Made by a program: the position numbers and the translations under genes. A DNA stretch of 22,354 nucleotides from a virus: positions 1 to 22,354 of IMG/VR virus record IMGVR_UViG_3300042868_011744; one strand, given 5' to 3'. Of this stretch, positions 1 to 8,609 are shown piece by piece. Every line of letters begins with the position of its first letter. Position 1 is the first letter of the stretch. The notes beneath the pieces are model-generated. The model had not been told where the DNA came from. It saw nothing but the letters and a program-made list of their open reading frames with translations, and did no database searches.

Positions 1-3000
1 GTGCTGCTACTGGAGTAGATACATATGTAACAGGATTCACTTATAACAATTCAAACGCATTAACTATAAAACAAAACCAAGGTCAACCTGATTTAAGTGT
101 GTCAATTAACACAATGACAGGGCTGACTATTAATGGCTCTCTTTCAGCAACAACATTATATGGTAATGGCTCAAATTTAACAGGCATACCAGATTATTAT
201 GTAACAGGATTTACTTATAATAATGCAAATATATTAACTATAAAGCAAAACCAAGCTCAACCTGATTTAAACGTGTTAATTAACACAATGACAGGATTGA
301 CTATTAATGGAAGTTTGAGTGCGAATAGTTTGACAGTAAATGGAAGTTTGAGCGCAAGTAGTTTATCCGCAACTACAATAACAGGAAACTCTTTTACTAT
401 AAAAACACAAACAGCAGATAATTCATTAAATAATTTTGTTGTTGTTAATGGTAATGGCGATTTTTATACTAGGTCTTACTCAAGTGTTAATTATATTCCA
501 AATTTAGTAACTGTAGGATTAAGTGGAGGTAGTGCAGATTTCACCTCGATTAAATCAGCAGTAGATAGTATTACTGGTGCCACATCTGCAAATACTTATG
601 TTGTTATGGTTGGTCCTGGTGTTTTCTATGAAGATACTATAACGATGAAGTCTTACGTGGATGTTATTGGTGAAAGTTCTACAAATACTATAATACAAGC
701 CAACAATCCAAATGCATCTTTGATTATTGGAGCGGATCAATCTATGGTTAATAATGTACAAATTCAAGGTTGTACAGGAACAAATGTTGCCGCTGTATAT
801 TACTCTTCTCCAACCACTCCGCAATTAAATGCTATTTTCTATGTAGAAAATGTTAGATTTGGAGCAAATTATACTCATGCTAAAGTTGTAGGTACCGCTG
901 ATGGAAATTGTATTATGCAATGTTCTAACGTTAAGTATGGTGGATATCCATTTACACTAGGTTTTTATTGTACAAATGATGGCTCTGGTATCGGTAGAAT
1001 GCAATTGCGTAACGTAACTTCAACAAATGGTGGAGTTACAACAACTTCTGGGTTGGTGTTTGCTAAAGCTGATCAACCTAGTTGTGTGTTTATTGTAAAT
1101 GGATGTTTATTAACAAAAGCCACTGGTGCAGCTGAAGGAGTTGGGTTTTGGGTTGAAAACGGAGCATCATTAAGATTAACAGGTGTTAATTTTCAAAGAT
1201 GGCAAACGGGTATTTATGCGCCTCAAACTGGATCTGCTCCAAGTATTGATGCAATTGCTCTTAATTTTGAAAATTGCACGAGAGATATAGATATAATTCA
1301 CTCAGGTGCTACAGGTAAGATTCAAGGGGCGGATAGTTTCTTAAAGACAAACATTAATATTAATGCTCCTTTATATGAAGTGGGTACAGACCCAAGAGAA
1401 ATAGTTGTAGCTAAAAAGGGTGGTGACTTCACGTCAATTAAAGATGCTGTTGACTATTTAGCGGCTAGTGCCACAACGTCAGTAAATAGTAGATATGTAA
1501 TTCAGGTTGGTCCTGGACAATTTGCTGAAGATGAAATTGATTTGACCTCAACTCCTTATGTGAGTATTATTGGTAGTAATATTCAAACCACTCAAATATT
1601 ACCAAACAGTTCATCTCAACATATAATTAAATTAGGTATAAATAATGAGATTTCATTTTTATCATTATCTGGTGCTGGTTTAGGATATGCTGGAATATAT
1701 TGTTATGATATCGGAGACTTTGGTCAAGCACATAAATTATCTTTTTATGATTGTGACACAAATATTTGGATTGAGTCAGATACACAAGATACGAAGTTTT
1801 ATGGTGAATATTTAGATTTTAATGGTGAATATACATATGGTACAAAGGTTATAGGTAATAATGGTTATTTAGCACTTGCCAATATGGAAAACTACTATAA
1901 CTTCCCATTGGGTACTGGTATCACATATTGTAATTATGCAACTGGTAGTGGTGCCACTTTAAGTATATTTGTTGGTGATAATGCAAGTAATGGTGTATCT
2001 GGTAGTACAGCATTCTATATACAAGATGCTGCGGAGTTAAATGCATCAACAATAACAGTTGATGGATTCACTTATGGTATTAGAAACCCTAATATTGGTG
2101 ACCCTGTTAGATTTGATGTTGATAATGCTAGTATTGTAAATGGTGAGTGGGATTTATATGTTGAAAGAGTTGGAACTTTTGGTACTTTTGCTGGTAGCTC
2201 TAGTCACGAAAAAATTTTTACAAATAGTACAGATATATATTGGTCATTCCTAGATATAGATGATGGTGAATTAGATATTACACGAAAAGCATCAGTTACA
2301 TTTGAGGATGGAACACACACTGATTTTACAACCCTACTTTTTGAGGGATCAACAATGGGTGTTATGGAAGGTGGAGAAATTACAACTATAAGTGGTTTTA
2401 CGGTGAGTACAGCTGCTGGTTTCGGTTATTTAGCGAAAACTTTAACACCTAACGTTATTTCTAGAATTGATTGGGTTGATTCTCAAATTACTCTAGGTGC
2501 AAACGAGAATAAATACATTTATATAAATGAAAATACTATTTTATCTAGCTCAGGAACAAGACCAAATTCTGTATTCAACATTGTATTAGGTAGAGTTGTT
2601 ACGGATTCTGTAGGAGTTTCATTTATAGATTTAAGCCCTTTCTATTCGGACCACACTTCAAATAGGTTTGGTAATTTATTTAGAGCAGCTTTGGGGCCTA
2701 TATATTCAACAGGTTCAGTTGTTACTGAAAATACAGCACCATTTAAAATAGATGTAACTTCTGGAGAATATTATTATTCAACTAGTGAATATATGCCAAC
2801 AGGTGGAACACAAGTATCTTTCATAGAATATTATAGAGATGGTCTTGGTGGTTGGAATACTTCTGCGACAACAATAGTTAATAGTACGTCTTATGATGGC
2901 AATGGTTCTTTGTCTGCTTTAACTTCTGGATACTACACAAAACATACTTTATATGTTGTTGGCGATAGTATTTATGAAAAATATTTATTAGTTTTAGGTC

Positions 3001-3866
3001 AAAATGAATATTCTACACTAGTTCAAGCTGAAGATGCTTTATTACCTACACCACCATCATTTTTTTCAGATTCCGTTTCTCAGCTTGCAAATATTTATAT
3101 TAAACAAGGAACAACAGGTATTACAGAAGTAGAAGATATTAGACCTGTTATTGGTTTTAAAGCTGGAGGAATAAACGCTTCTTCTGTGCACGGAAACCTA
3201 CTAGGATTGGGAGCTGATGACCACACTCAATACCTTCTTGTGTCTGGAGGAAGAGCGATGTCTGGAGACTTGGACATGGGTGGTAATAACATAACAAATG
3301 TTAGCACTGTTGACGGAGTGGACGTTTCAGCTCACGCAACTAGACATCAGTTTGGTGGTGCCGATCCAGTTGGAACAGTAACTCCTTCTGCCAATGCAAT
3401 ACCATATGCTGATGTTAGTGGAAGGTTAGATGATTGGATTAGTAGTGCGACCACATCAACAAGAGGTCTTGTTAAAGTGAGTGTTGCTCCTGCGGTAGTA
3501 GGAAACCCAATTGCGGTAGGGACAAATGACCCAAGTTATACAAGTGCATTCACTGCAACAACATATTCTGCGAACACACTAACAAGTACTAGAGTAGATG
3601 GAACAACATCTGTTGCAACAATAGGTCTTACTACAAAAGCAGGTGTGGTACTAGGTAGTTCTTTTGCGGGAAATCCTAAAAAATACACAGTAACATTTAC
3701 AGATGCTTATCCAAACACAAACTATGCAATAAATATTACTGGTGCTGTAAATAGAACATTTACATATGAATCAAAATCTACAACAGGTTTTGTTATAAAT
3801 ACAAACGCCAATACAACTTTTACAGAAAGTGTTGACTGGATGACAATAGGAATAGGACAATCTTAA
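1..3866 (+). CDS. Large tail fibre / receptor-binding structural protein (5' partial)
   Basis: This is a long fibre-like virion protein. The reading frame is open to the left edge (first whole codon at base 3), so the gene starts upstream; the GTG at 99 lies inside a repeat unit and is not a credible start. The N-terminal part has a 58-residue repeat (YVTGFTYNN ... INTMTGLTINGSLSA) and short NGSLSA repeats typical of fibre shafts. Two segments, from about base 507 and base 1400, share the pattern V-x(n)-GGxxDFTSIKxAVD followed by VGPGxFxED, resembling pectin-lyase-like parallel beta-helix domains. Near 3211-3375 is DHTQYLLVSGGRAMSGDLDMGG with a later AHATRHQFGGADP, a pattern seen in many phage fibres. 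The end (about 3660-3866) looks like a compact beta-rich tip ending in a DWMTIGIG sequence. It heads the fibre module. Polysaccharide binding or cleavage is possible from the fold but no catalytic residues were identified. Confidence 0.82.
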   Translation, partial: AATGVDTYVTGFTYNNSNALTIKQNQGQPDLSVSINTMTGLTINGSLSATTLYGNGSNLTGIPDYYVTGFTYNNANILTIKQNQAQPDLNVLINTMTGLTINGSLSANSLTVNGSLSASSLSATTITGNSFTIKTQTADNSLNNFVVVNGNGDFYTRSYSSVNYIPNLVTVGLSGGSADFTSIKSAVDSITGATSANTYVVMVGPGVFYEDTITMKSYVDVIGESSTNTIIQANNPNASLIIGADQSMVNNVQIQGCTGTNVAAVYYSSPTTPQLNAIFYVENVRFGANYTHAKVVGTADGNCIMQCSNVKYGGYPFTLGFYCTNDGSGIGRMQLRNVTSTNGGVTTTSGLVFAKADQPSCVFIVNGCLLTKATGAAEGVGFWVENGASLRLTGVNFQRWQTGIYAPQTGSAPSIDAIALNFENCTRDIDIIHSGATGKIQGADSFLKTNININAPLYEVGTDPREIVVAKKGGDFTSIKDAVDYLAASATTSVNSRYVIQVGPGQFAEDEIDLTSTPYVSIIGSNIQTTQILPNSSSQHIIKLGINNEISFLSLSGAGLGYAGIYCYDIGDFGQAHKLSFYDCDTNIWIESDTQDTKFYGEYLDFNGEYTYGTKVIGNNGYLALANMENYYNFPLGTGITYCNYATGSGATLSIFVGDNASNGVSGSTAFYIQDAAELNASTITVDGFTYGIRNPNIGDPVRFDVDNASIVNGEWDLYVERVGTFGTFAGSSSHEKIFTNSTDIYWSFLDIDDGELDITRKASVTFEDGTHTDFTTLLFEGSTMGVMEGGEITTISGFTVSTAAGFGYLAKTLTPNVISRIDWVDSQITLGANENKYIYINENTILSSSGTRPNSVFNIVLGRVVTDSVGVSFIDLSPFYSDHTSNRFGNLFRAALGPIYSTGSVVTENTAPFKIDVTSGEYYYSTSEYMPTGGTQVSFIEYYRDGLGGWNTSATTIVNSTSYDGNGSLSALTSGYYTKHTLYVVGDSIYEKYLLVLGQNEYSTLVQAEDALLPTPPSFFSDSVSQLANIYIKQGTTGITEVEDIRPVIGFKAGGINASSVHGNLLGLGADDHTQYLLVSGGRAMSGDLDMGGNNITNVSTVDGVDVSAHATRHQFGGADPVGTVTPSANAIPYADVSGRLDDWISSATTSTRGLVKVSVAPAVVGNPIAVGTNDPSYTSAFTATTYSANTLTSTRVDGTTSVATIGLTTKAGVVLGSSFAGNPKKYTVTFTDAYPNTNYAINITGAVNRTFTYESKSTTGFVINTNANTTFTESVDWMTIGIGQS
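27..310 (+). repeat. 174-base in-frame tandem repeat in the fibre gene
   Basis: The stretch beginning GTAACAGGATT at 27 recurs at 201, a period of 174 bases or 58 codons. The match continues through TTAACTATAAA, CAACCTGATTTAA and AACACAATGACAGG to about 310. The second copy is partial because the sequence then changes to short NGSLSA repeats. The window starts just before the first copy, and the residues there resemble those preceding the second copy, so more units may lie upstream. Confidence 0.85.
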
Positions 3867-3878
3867 AATTTATAAGAT

Positions 3879-4802
3879 ATGAGTTTAATAATAGATAATA
3901 TAACAACTGAGGGTAATTTAAGCGGTAATACGCTGTATGCTACAACTGCTAATATAAATAGGTTGGTTGTTACTGGCGGAACAGGTGTTAATTGGATTAG
4001 CGGAAACACTTCTACTGATATGCTAAGAGTTACTCAAGGCGGTAGCGGAAATTCGTTTGTTGTTGAAGATTCATCAAACCCTGACACAACTCAGTTTATT
4101 ATTGACAGCATTGGTAGGGTTGGGATTGGCACAACATCTGTTGCGACATTTGAGTATGATAAATTAGTATCAATAGGAACATCAACAGGGTCAACAAGTC
4201 CTCAACCATATGAAGTAGCTTCAGCAATAAAAGGGTTTCAGTCGGCTGCACAATATGGGGTTGGAGTTTATGGTTATGGTCAATATGTCGGTGTTCAAGG
4301 AGGGCTGTTTATTGCGCCAATTTATGGCGGTGGATTGCCTAGTTATGGCGTTAGAGGTGAGGGTTCTGTCGCTGGCGGAGAATTTATCAGCTTATCAATC
4401 GGTGTGATAGGCTCTGCGGGTATGGTCGATGAATTTGGCACTGTAGTCGAGGGTATAGGCGGTAAGTTTGCAGCGAATGTAGGATACGGATCATCACCAT
4501 CATATTCAGTACAATTATTGGATGGTACAGAAGGTGTCGACAAAGTTTTAGTTTCACAAACATTAGATGGAAAGTCAAATTGGAGTTCAAATTTGACAGG
4601 ATTAACAAGTGTTAAAGCATCAGGTACAGTAAGCGCAGCAACTCTCGCTATAACATCAACACCAACAAATAACAATAATAACACTGAAATATTAACTAGA
4701 AATTCAACAACTGGGAACATAGAATATTCTACTGCTCCTTCTCAGACTTTTTATCCATACGGGATAGGTTTCGCCCAATCAATAGGAAACTATTTAACTT
4801 AA
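3879..4802 (+). CDS. Putative tail fibre or fibre-associated protein
   Basis: A 307-residue protein starting 12 bases after the previous gene. The N-terminus (LIIDNITTEGNLSGNTLYATTAN) resembles the NGSLSATTLYGNG shaft repeats of the gene before it. Residues about 55-90 have the pattern GNSFVVED ... TQFIIDSIGRVGIGTT, which recurs in phage fibre and appendage proteins. The middle is rich in short G-V-x-G-Y-G and GG repeats suggesting a repetitive beta structure. The C-terminus has EILTRNSTTGNIEYS, another fibre-type sequence. There are no membrane segments or enzyme motifs. A role as a second fibre or side appendage in host recognition is inferred from composition and position between two other virion genes. 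The exact fibre segment cannot be assigned. Confidence 0.7.
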   Translation: MSLIIDNITTEGNLSGNTLYATTANINRLVVTGGTGVNWISGNTSTDMLRVTQGGSGNSFVVEDSSNPDTTQFIIDSIGRVGIGTTSVATFEYDKLVSIGTSTGSTSPQPYEVASAIKGFQSAAQYGVGVYGYGQYVGVQGGLFIAPIYGGGLPSYGVRGEGSVAGGEFISLSIGVIGSAGMVDEFGTVVEGIGGKFAANVGYGSSPSYSVQLLDGTEGVDKVLVSQTLDGKSNWSSNLTGLTSVKASGTVSAATLAITSTPTNNNNNTEILTRNSTTGNIEYSTAPSQTFYPYGIGFAQSIGNYLT

Positions 4803-4837
4803 ATAAATAATAAAATAACAAATAAAAATTTAAAATT

Positions 4838-5266
4838 ATGCCAGCAAATAACTTTCCAATTTACACAAGGCTAGGAGACATTCAATGGACAAACATTATG
4901 TCAGGAGCTAGCGCTTCAACTGATTTAACATCAGGTACATCTTATTTAGCGTATAGCGCCGATTCAACAAATGGTGGGTACGTGCAAAGAATAAGGTTTA
5001 AACCAATGAATAACAGTGGTGTTACAAACGTTGCAACTGTAGCAAGAGTTTGGATTAATAATGGATCTACAACATCAGTTGCTACAAATAATGTATTTTT
5101 TGATGAGCTTTCTTTACCTGCAACAACAGGTGTTGTTTCATCGGCATTACCAGTTTATGAATTGCCTCTAAACTTTGCATTACCTCCAGGTTATGCAATA
5201 TATGTAACATTAGGAACTCCTGTTGTAGGAGGTTATCGTGCAACAGTAATTGGCGGTAAATATTAA
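4838..5266 (+). CDS. Small beta-rich virion protein, function unknown
   Basis: A 142-residue protein rich in Thr, Ser, Ala, Val and Gly with no charged clusters, no signal peptide and no membrane helix. It reads as alternating short strands, for example YVQRIRFKP, VARVWINNG, YAIYVTLGTP and YRATVIGG, which fits a small jelly-roll or Ig-like fold. The start ATG follows an A/T-rich leader with no Shine-Dalgarno sequence. It sits between the fibre genes and the glycine-rich adhesins, so a fibre, connector or decoration role is plausible. I do not recognise a named family. Confidence 0.6.
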   Translation: MPANNFPIYTRLGDIQWTNIMSGASASTDLTSGTSYLAYSADSTNGGYVQRIRFKPMNNSGVTNVATVARVWINNGSTTSVATNNVFFDELSLPATTGVVSSALPVYELPLNFALPPGYAIYVTLGTPVVGGYRATVIGGKY

Positions 5267-5272
5267 GCATAT

Positions 5273-6205
5273 ATGTTAGATGTTTTACATATACCGAGGC
5301 CTGAATTAAACAATTGGGTTTTTTATTCCACATCATCTGGAGCAACATCTACAAATGATTGGCAGATTTGGCAAAAACCTAAATATGCCAAATTTGTTGC
5401 GTTTTATGTTGTAGGCGGTGGCGCAGGTGGCGGTGGTGGCCAAAGTGGAGCTGGTTTAGCTAGAACAGGAGGCGGTGGCGGTGGATCATCCGCCATCACA
5501 AAAGGTATATTCCCATCAAATATGTTACCTGATATTTTATATATCCGTGTTGGTAAAGGTGGTCTTGGAGGAACATCTGGATCAAATGGTTCTTCAGGCG
5601 CATTATCTTATGTATCTACAAGGCCAGACATTCAAACCCCAAACGTGGTTTTGGCTAGTGGTGCTATTGCGGCGTCACCTGGTACTGCTGCTGGAGCAGG
5701 GGGTAGCGCTGGTACTGTCTTTGCTCAATCTGCAGGATTCCAAAGTTATTTGGGTATTATAAACACAACAGCTGGTCAAGCTGGTGCTGCTGGTGGCGCC
5801 AACACTGGTGGGGGTGGAACCTCAATTACTATAGCATCTATTAATAATAGTGGTGGTCCTGGGGGCGGAGGATCCTCGACTGCAAATGCTAATGGCGCAG
5901 GAGGTCAAGTTGCTGCAACAACAGTGACACCGATAATTACTGGAGGAACTGCAGGCGCTGTAAATAATGCAGCCCAAAACGGAGTCGCCTCATTTATACC
6001 ATCTTTGAATTCATCTAATTTAACATTTCCTTTTTTAACAACCGCTGGTGGTGGCGGTGGAGCAAATGGCGCCGCTGGACAAACAGGTGGAGCTGGAGGT
6101 AATGGTTCTTTTGGTTCTGGTGGTGGTGGCGGTGGCGCTGGAGGAACTGCTGGTGGAGCTGGTGGTAACGGCGGTGATGGAATAATAATTATAACTGTTT
6201 GGTAA
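5273..6205 (+). CDS. Glycine-rich adhesin-like protein, copy 1 of 3
   Basis: A 310-residue protein starting 6 bases after the previous stop. It begins with a conserved head, LDVLHIPRPELNNWVFYSTSSG, then NDWQIWQKP and KFVAFYVVGGGAGGGGG. The middle alternates glycine runs with variable spacers, and it ends in AGGNGGDGIIIITVW. The same plan recurs in the next two genes. Glycine-rich motifs separated by hypervariable loops are the layout of the gp38 receptor-recognising adhesins of T2/T6-like phages, where polyglycine II helices pack at the fibre tip. A role at the tip of the tail fibre is inferred from this likeness and from the adjacent fibre genes. A very acidic or Pro-rich reading in other frames here is a shadow of the Gly codons. 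Confidence 0.68.
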   Translation: MLDVLHIPRPELNNWVFYSTSSGATSTNDWQIWQKPKYAKFVAFYVVGGGAGGGGGQSGAGLARTGGGGGGSSAITKGIFPSNMLPDILYIRVGKGGLGGTSGSNGSSGALSYVSTRPDIQTPNVVLASGAIAASPGTAAGAGGSAGTVFAQSAGFQSYLGIINTTAGQAGAAGGANTGGGGTSITIASINNSGGPGGGGSSTANANGAGGQVAATTVTPIITGGTAGAVNNAAQNGVASFIPSLNSSNLTFPFLTTAGGGGGANGAAGQTGGAGGNGSFGSGGGGGGAGGTAGGAGGNGGDGIIIITVW

Positions 6206-6213
6206 AAAATAAT

Positions 6214-7113
6214 ATGGACGTATTTCACTTTCCTGATTCAAATAAAATACAATGGGTTTTTACTCCCAATGGTTCTACCAATTGGCAAATTTGGCAAAAA
6301 CCTGCCAATTGTAAATTTGTAAACATTCTTGTCATTGGCGGAGGCGGTGGTGGCGGCGGAGGCTCTGTGGGTGCCACTGCAACAAACCGAGCAGGTGGCG
6401 GAGGCGGAGGTGCTTCGGGAGTTGTAAGAGGGTTTTATAATGCCAACCTTTTACCGTCAATGCTTTGTATACAAGTTGGAAATGGCGGTTTAGGGGGCGC
6501 TTCTGCCGCAAATGGAACTGCTGGCGGTTTATCTTATGTTACCTTTGAGCCAACCACAACGATAGTTGCTTGTACATTTCTTAGAAGCGGAAATGCCGCA
6601 GCGGGTTTCGGAGCTACAATTGGGACAGGTGGATCTGCGGGCACTGCTTTTACTCAAGCGAATGGTGTATTAAATTATTTAGGTTTATTCCAAGCTACAA
6701 TAGGTACAGCTGGTACGGCTGGTTCTGCAGGGGGCGCAGGTGTACCAGTTGTAGTCAGTTTAATTGTAACAGGCGGCGCCTCTGGTGGTGGGGCAACTGG
6801 TGCCGCTGGACTAGCAGGTGGTAATATTACTGGACTTGGAGCTATACCTACAATTTCGGGTGGTACAACAATAACTGAGTCTCAAGGAAGTAATGGGTTT
6901 CAAACGATATATCCTTCTTTTAATAATGTTGTATCATCGCCTATTTTATTGACAGGTGGAGCAGGTGGATTGGGTTCATCTGCTGGACAAGGTGGAAATG
7001 GCGGAAAAGGAGCTTATGGTTGTGGCGGCGGAGGCGGAGGCGCTGGATTTACAGGGCTTGGTGGTCGTGGTGGTGACGGCGGTGATGGAATTGTAATAAT
7101 AACAGCTTGGTAA
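6214..7113 (+). CDS. Glycine-rich adhesin-like protein, copy 2 of 3
   Basis: A 299-residue paralog of the preceding gene. An upstream TTG at 6199 would overlap the previous gene, but the ATG at 6214 gives MDVFHFPDS, which matches the starts of the two paralogs (MLDVLHIPRP and MDIFNISDN), so it is chosen. The conserved head contains NWQIWQKP, then CKFVNILVIGG followed by a run of glycines. The protein has alternating Gly-rich and variable segments and ends GGDGGDGIVIITAW. The likely place is the distal fibre tip, binding a cell-surface receptor. Head and tail ends are conserved among the three copies while the central spacers differ, as expected if the spacers carry specificity. Confidence 0.68.
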   Translation: MDVFHFPDSNKIQWVFTPNGSTNWQIWQKPANCKFVNILVIGGGGGGGGGSVGATATNRAGGGGGGASGVVRGFYNANLLPSMLCIQVGNGGLGGASAANGTAGGLSYVTFEPTTTIVACTFLRSGNAAAGFGATIGTGGSAGTAFTQANGVLNYLGLFQATIGTAGTAGSAGGAGVPVVVSLIVTGGASGGGATGAAGLAGGNITGLGAIPTISGGTTITESQGSNGFQTIYPSFNNVVSSPILLTGGAGGLGSSAGQGGNGGKGAYGCGGGGGGAGFTGLGGRGGDGGDGIVIITAW

Positions 7114-7125
7114 TAATTAGACAAT

Positions 7126-8076
7126 ATGGACATTTTTAACATATCAGATAATAGTATACTTAATCAGGTTTTTTTCTGCACATCTTCAGGTTCAACTTCT
7201 ACCAATGATTGGCAGATTTGGGAAAAACCAAAAAATTGTAAATTCGTTAACATCTTAGCTATTGGCGGAGGTGGTGGTGGAGGTGCTGGATTCGGCGTCT
7301 TATCAAATGGAGCTCGTGGTGGCGGAGGTGGCGGATCAGCCGCAAACACAAGAGGTAGTTTTTTAGCATGTCTTCTTCCTGATAGATTATACATAAAGGT
7401 TGCTAATGGCGGAGCGGGTGGAACAAATTCGGTTGTTGTTGCTGCTGGAGCAGGAGGTATATCTTATGTATCAATACAGCCTAATACGACTTCGGGTAAT
7501 ATTTTATTAGCTAGTGGATCTGGAACTGCAGGGGCAGGAGCTGCGGGCGCTGCAGGTGGAGGTGGTACGGCAGGGACTGCAGGTGCTGTTTTTTCTCAAA
7601 CAAACTTTTATTTAAGCACTTTAGGTATTATTCAGACTATCGTTGGTGTTGCGGGTACAGCAGCTGGTGTAGGGGGTACAACTATGGCGTCTTATACAAT
7701 AGACAGGCTTTGTACACCTGGTTTAGGAGGGGCTGGTTTTACACTAGGTGGTTCTAGTGATATAACGGGAAATATTACAGGGGCTGGTTTCATCCCAACA
7801 ATTTCTGGAGGAACAAATAGTACTGCAGCTGTAGGCGGAGAAGGCGGTAGTGGTTTTCAGCCAATGAGACCAAGCGGTTCTGTGAACAATAGATATCCAT
7901 TCTTTTCTACGGGTGGAGCTGGAGGGGGTTCGAGTCAGTCAGCTAGAGGAGGTCGTGGTGGAGATGGGTCATTTGGTTCAGGCGGTGGCGGAGGTGGTGC
8001 AAATAACTCTGGGACAAACCTAGGTGGCGATGGGGGCGATGGAGGTGATGGAATAGTAATAATAACTGCATGGTAA
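7126..8076 (+). CDS. Glycine-rich adhesin-like protein, copy 3 of 3
   Basis: A 316-residue paralog of the two genes before it, starting 12 bases after the previous stop. The head is MDIFNISDN, then STNDWQIWEKP and CKFVNILAIGG with a glycine run. The central portion has long Ala/Gly stretches (for example GTAGAGAAGAAGGGG) and unique loops, and the end is GGDGGDGIVIITAW, almost identical to copy 2. The STSSG/SSGSTSTNDWQIW segment is closer to copy 1, while the CKFVNIL segment and the tail are closer to copy 2. This mosaic pattern fits exchange between copies. The role is inferred as for the other copies. Confidence 0.68.
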   Translation: MDIFNISDNSILNQVFFCTSSGSTSTNDWQIWEKPKNCKFVNILAIGGGGGGGAGFGVLSNGARGGGGGGSAANTRGSFLACLLPDRLYIKVANGGAGGTNSVVVAAGAGGISYVSIQPNTTSGNILLASGSGTAGAGAAGAAGGGGTAGTAGAVFSQTNFYLSTLGIIQTIVGVAGTAAGVGGTTMASYTIDRLCTPGLGGAGFTLGGSSDITGNITGAGFIPTISGGTNSTAAVGGEGGSGFQPMRPSGSVNNRYPFFSTGGAGGGSSQSARGGRGGDGSFGSGGGGGGANNSGTNLGGDGGDGGDGIVIITAW

Positions 8077-8093
8077 TTTAATTTTTAAATACA

Positions 8094-8100
8094 TATTTAT
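8094..8100 (+). promoter_or_regulatory. TATTTAT motif before the 36-residue frame
   Basis: ACATATTTATTATATA lies 6 bases before the ATG at 8107 and 119 bases before the membrane-protein gene. If it is a promoter it more likely serves the latter. Confidence 0.3.
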
Positions 8101-8106
8101 TATATA

Positions 8107-8217
8107 ATGCTTCCAAGCCCAAAGCCGTTTATGTATTGTTTAATTGATAATTGGGTAAATAATGAATGTTGTTATAATGGCAATTTTGTTTTTGTAACAA
8201 AAAATAAAAATCAATAA
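8107..8217 (+). CDS. Possible 36-residue small protein
   Basis: An ATG at 8107 opens a 36-codon frame ending TAA at 8215-8217, two bases before the next start. The peptide has three cysteines (C11, C21, C22), two tryptophan/tyrosine-rich turns and a basic tail. It sits in a 143-base gap that would otherwise be empty, and TATTTAT lies 6 bases before the ATG. No known family is recognised. It may be real or a chance frame in AT-rich DNA. Confidence 0.35.
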   Translation: MLPSPKPFMYCLIDNWVNNECCYNGNFVFVTKNKNQ

Positions 8218-8219
8218 TT

Positions 8220-8549
8220 ATGAATATAGAAAAATTAAAAAAATCTTATAGTCCAAAAGTGAAAAAATTTAGAAGAAGTTGGGTTAATTTATTTAGAAGT
8301 TATAGTAAAAAAAATAAATTACAACCATCAGCTGTAATTGTTTTTATTTCTTTTGCTATTACAGTCGCTTTAACATTATTAGGTTTTAATAAATATGCGT
8401 TTTTGCCGTTTCTTTCAGGGTGGTTATTTATATTAGTATCAGTTGTCTACTTTCGTTTTTATCCATTGTCTTGGGAAGAAATGAATGATGAAGAAAAAGA
8501 AGTATACAGAATCATTAATCAACTGCCTAGTGATTGGGAATTGAAATAG
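8220..8549 (+). CDS. Small two-helix membrane protein, function unknown
   Basis: A 109-residue protein with a strongly basic N-terminus (Lys/Arg-rich, residues 1-34), two predicted membrane helices at about 37-56 and 60-80 joined by a short turn, and an acidic C-terminal tail with SWEEMNDEEKEVYRIIN and LPSDWE. The positive-inside pattern suggests the N-terminus is cytoplasmic, and the tight hairpin would place the C-terminus on the same side. A small phage protein with two helices could be a holin, but there is no endolysin next to it in this window, so that stays a weak suggestion. The start codon is preceded by an A-rich leader rather than a Shine-Dalgarno sequence. Confidence 0.6.
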   Translation: MNIEKLKKSYSPKVKKFRRSWVNLFRSYSKKNKLQPSAVIVFISFAITVALTLLGFNKYAFLPFLSGWLFILVSVVYFRFYPLSWEEMNDEEKEVYRIINQLPSDWELK

Positions 8550-8554
8550 GATTT

Positions 8555-8562
8555 TATAAATA
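8555..8562 (+). promoter_or_regulatory. TATAAATA, an exact match to the T4 late promoter
   Basis: TATAAATA is the T4 late -10 sequence and is found 47 bases before the ATG of the 100-residue gene. A reverse-complement copy (TATTTATA) lies at 8599-8606. Both occur in very AT-rich spacer DNA, so chance is possible. Confidence 0.3.
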
Positions 8563-8598
8563 TTTTAATAAAAACAATATTAATAAATAATTAGAAAA

Positions 8599-8605
8599 TA
8601 TTTAT
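8599..8605 (+). promoter_or_regulatory. TATTTAT motif before the 100-residue gene
   Basis: AAATATTTATATAT lies only 4 bases before the ATG at 8610. That is too close for a leadered start, but it would suit the alternative ATG at 8631. Confidence 0.3.
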
Positions 8606-8609
8606 ATAT

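Noticed and set aside
99-101. GTG as start of the first fibre gene
   Set aside because: The frame is open upstream to base 3 and codes for residues matching the repeat unit, so the GTG is internal.
4343-4720. Minus-strand 125-residue frame
   Set aside because: It lies wholly within a well-formed fibre gene on the other strand and has no spacing or motif support.
4791-4805. Palindrome TATTTAACTTAAATA at the end of the second fibre gene
   Set aside because: It is made almost only of A and T, has a one-base centre and no T run, so it is not a credible terminator or operator.
6199-6213. TTG start for adhesin copy 2
   Set aside because: It overlaps the previous gene and adds residues not found in the paralogs; the ATG at 6214 matches both paralogs.
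5905-6241. Minus-strand frames opposite the adhesin end, Pro-rich or Thr/Ser-rich
   Set aside because: They mirror glycine repeats of the first adhesin and have no independent coding features. The same holds for 7164-7394.
8220-8549. Firm holin call for the two-helix membrane protein
   Set aside because: Topology alone is not enough and there is no endolysin or spanin gene beside it in the window.
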